A program made the translations under genes and the position numbers. A DNA stretch of 64,000 nt from Paenibacillus allorhizosphaerae (GTDB lineage Bacteria; Bacillota; Bacilli; Paenibacillales; NBRC-103111), in contig NZ_CAJVCE010000002.1 in NCBI RefSeq assembly GCF_910594985.1, positions 310,001 through 374,000 on the forward strand, written 5' to 3'. A model generated the notes under the pieces. The model was not told the origin of the DNA, did no database searches, and saw only the letters and a program-made list of their open reading frames with translations. Shown in pieces: positions 63,265-64,000 of this stretch (position 1 is the first letter of the stretch; each line of letters opens with the position of its first letter).

Positions 63265-63882
63265 GTGGGAGATATGAACAATTTTGCCGAATTTCATCTG
63301 GACGTGCTGAAGGAAATCGGAAATATCGGCGCAGGCCATGCGGCCACCGCGCTGTCCAAGCTACTGGATAAACCGGTGGATATGCTCGTCCCCAGCGTGC
63401 GGATTGTTCCTTTTGAAGAAATTGCAGACAGCGTCGGCGGCGCGGAACAGGTCGTCATCGCCATCTTTCTTCGGGTCGAAGGCGATACGCCGGGTAATTT
63501 GTTCTTCATTCTGACGCTCGATTCATCCAAAAAACTGCTGCACAGCCTGGCAGGAATTGACGTCGCGGAAGGAGAAGAATACACCGAGCTGGAAATTTCT
63601 GCACTTAGCGAGATCGGCAACATTTTGGCCGGTTCCTACTTAACGTCGTTGGCGGATTTCACCCTTCTGCAAATGTCGCCCACCGTCCCGTCTTTAGCCA
63701 TCGACATGGCGGGCGCGATATTGAGCTATGGGATATTGCAGTTCGGCCATATGGGGGATCAGGCGCTGTTGATCGATACCAAGTTTTTGGACGGACCGGA
63801 TGAAATGAAGGGGCATTTTTTCCTCATTCCGGACCCGGAATCCATCGGAAAAATATTCGTCGCCCTCGGTGTGCAACCATGA
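63265..63882 (+). CDS. cheC: CheY-P phosphatase CheC
   Basis: CheC dephosphorylates CheY-P and binds CheD in the Bacillus adaptation system. The 205-residue product has the two active-site helices: EIGNIGAGHAATALSKLL (about 16-33) and EIGNILAGSYLTSLADF (about 115-131). GTG at 63265 follows GAGGGG; an ATG at 63274 would remove three residues. It overlaps cheD by ATGA. Confidence 0.95.
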   Translation: MGDMNNFAEFHLDVLKEIGNIGAGHAATALSKLLDKPVDMLVPSVRIVPFEEIADSVGGAEQVVIAIFLRVEGDTPGNLFFILTLDSSKKLLHSLAGIDVAEGEEYTELEISALSEIGNILAGSYLTSLADFTLLQMSPTVPSLAIDMAGAILSYGILQFGHMGDQALLIDTKFLDGPDEMKGHFFLIPDPESIGKIFVALGVQP

Positions 63883-64000
63883 TTCAAGACAGCCTTATCA
63901 AAGTAGGGATGGCTGATTTGAATGTCGCGAGCATGACCGGAGTGCTCAAAACGACGGGATTAGGCTCCTGTGTCGGCGTCACCCTCTACGACGCTTATGC
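63879..64000 (+). CDS. cheD: Chemoreceptor glutamine deamidase CheD, partial
   Basis: Only the first 40 codons are inside the window. The protein starts MIQDSLIKVGMADLNVASM and reaches the catalytic Cys in GLGSCVGV. CheD deamidates receptor glutamines and is regulated by CheC. The ATG overlaps the cheC stop. Confidence 0.92.
   Translation, partial: MIQDSLIKVGMADLNVASMTGVLKTTGLGSCVGVTLYDAY

Noticed and set aside
1..64000. Prophage, insertion sequence, toxin-antitoxin, secondary-metabolite or defence system
   Set aside because: All genes except a few small unknowns are core functions in conserved Bacillales order; no transposase, integrase, att repeat or defence domain is seen.

Overview
The window is chromosomal core sequence from a Gram-positive, endospore-lineage bacterium, most likely Paenibacillus or a close relative in Paenibacillaceae. 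The grounds are the Bacillales gene order, the presence of FapR and CodY, strong AGGAGG-type ribosome binding sites, frequent TTG and GTG starts, and base composition a little above 50% G+C. The placement is inferred from gene content; no 16S rRNA or tRNA gene is visible.

Layout: (1) 1-926, minus strand, the N-terminal part of tmcAL (ylbM). (2) 1062-8041, ylbN-rpmF, then the fatty-acid and phospholipid block fapR-plsX-fabH-fabD-fabG-acpP-fabF. (3) 8135-16628, rnc, smc, ftsY, ylxM-ffh, rpsP, khpA: RNA processing, chromosome condensation and SRP targeting. (4) 16701-21379, rimM-trmD, rplS with its leader, lepB, rbgA, a Rid-family gene and rnhB. (5) 21541-24508, a FliK-like protein (ylqG), a stand-alone FlhB C-terminal domain (ylqH) and yraN; comM lies on the opposite strand (24505-26076). 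(6) 26262-36892, a small zinc-ribbon protein, sucCD, dprA, topA, trmFO, hslVU and codY. (7) 37074-64000, the fla/che operon from flgB to the start of cheD, all on the plus strand and largely translationally coupled: rod, MS-ring, switch, export apparatus, hook, then flhF/flhG and chemotaxis genes.

Functionally the window joins membrane lipid supply (FapR regulon), protein targeting (Ffh, FtsY, FlhF: three SRP-type GTPases), ribosome and tRNA maturation, and motility. CodY, encoded just before the fla/che operon, is a plausible regulator of it.

I see no phage, insertion sequence, CRISPR array, defence island or biosynthetic cluster. The least explained signals are a family of about 47-49 bp intergenic repeats placed directly before the ribosome binding sites of smc, khpA and hslU; the orphan ylqG-ylqH pair, which resembles the FliK/FlhB specificity switch; strong hairpins beside rnc and hslV; a compositional mosaic inside the hook gene; and the absence of codV (xerC) between trmFO and hslV.
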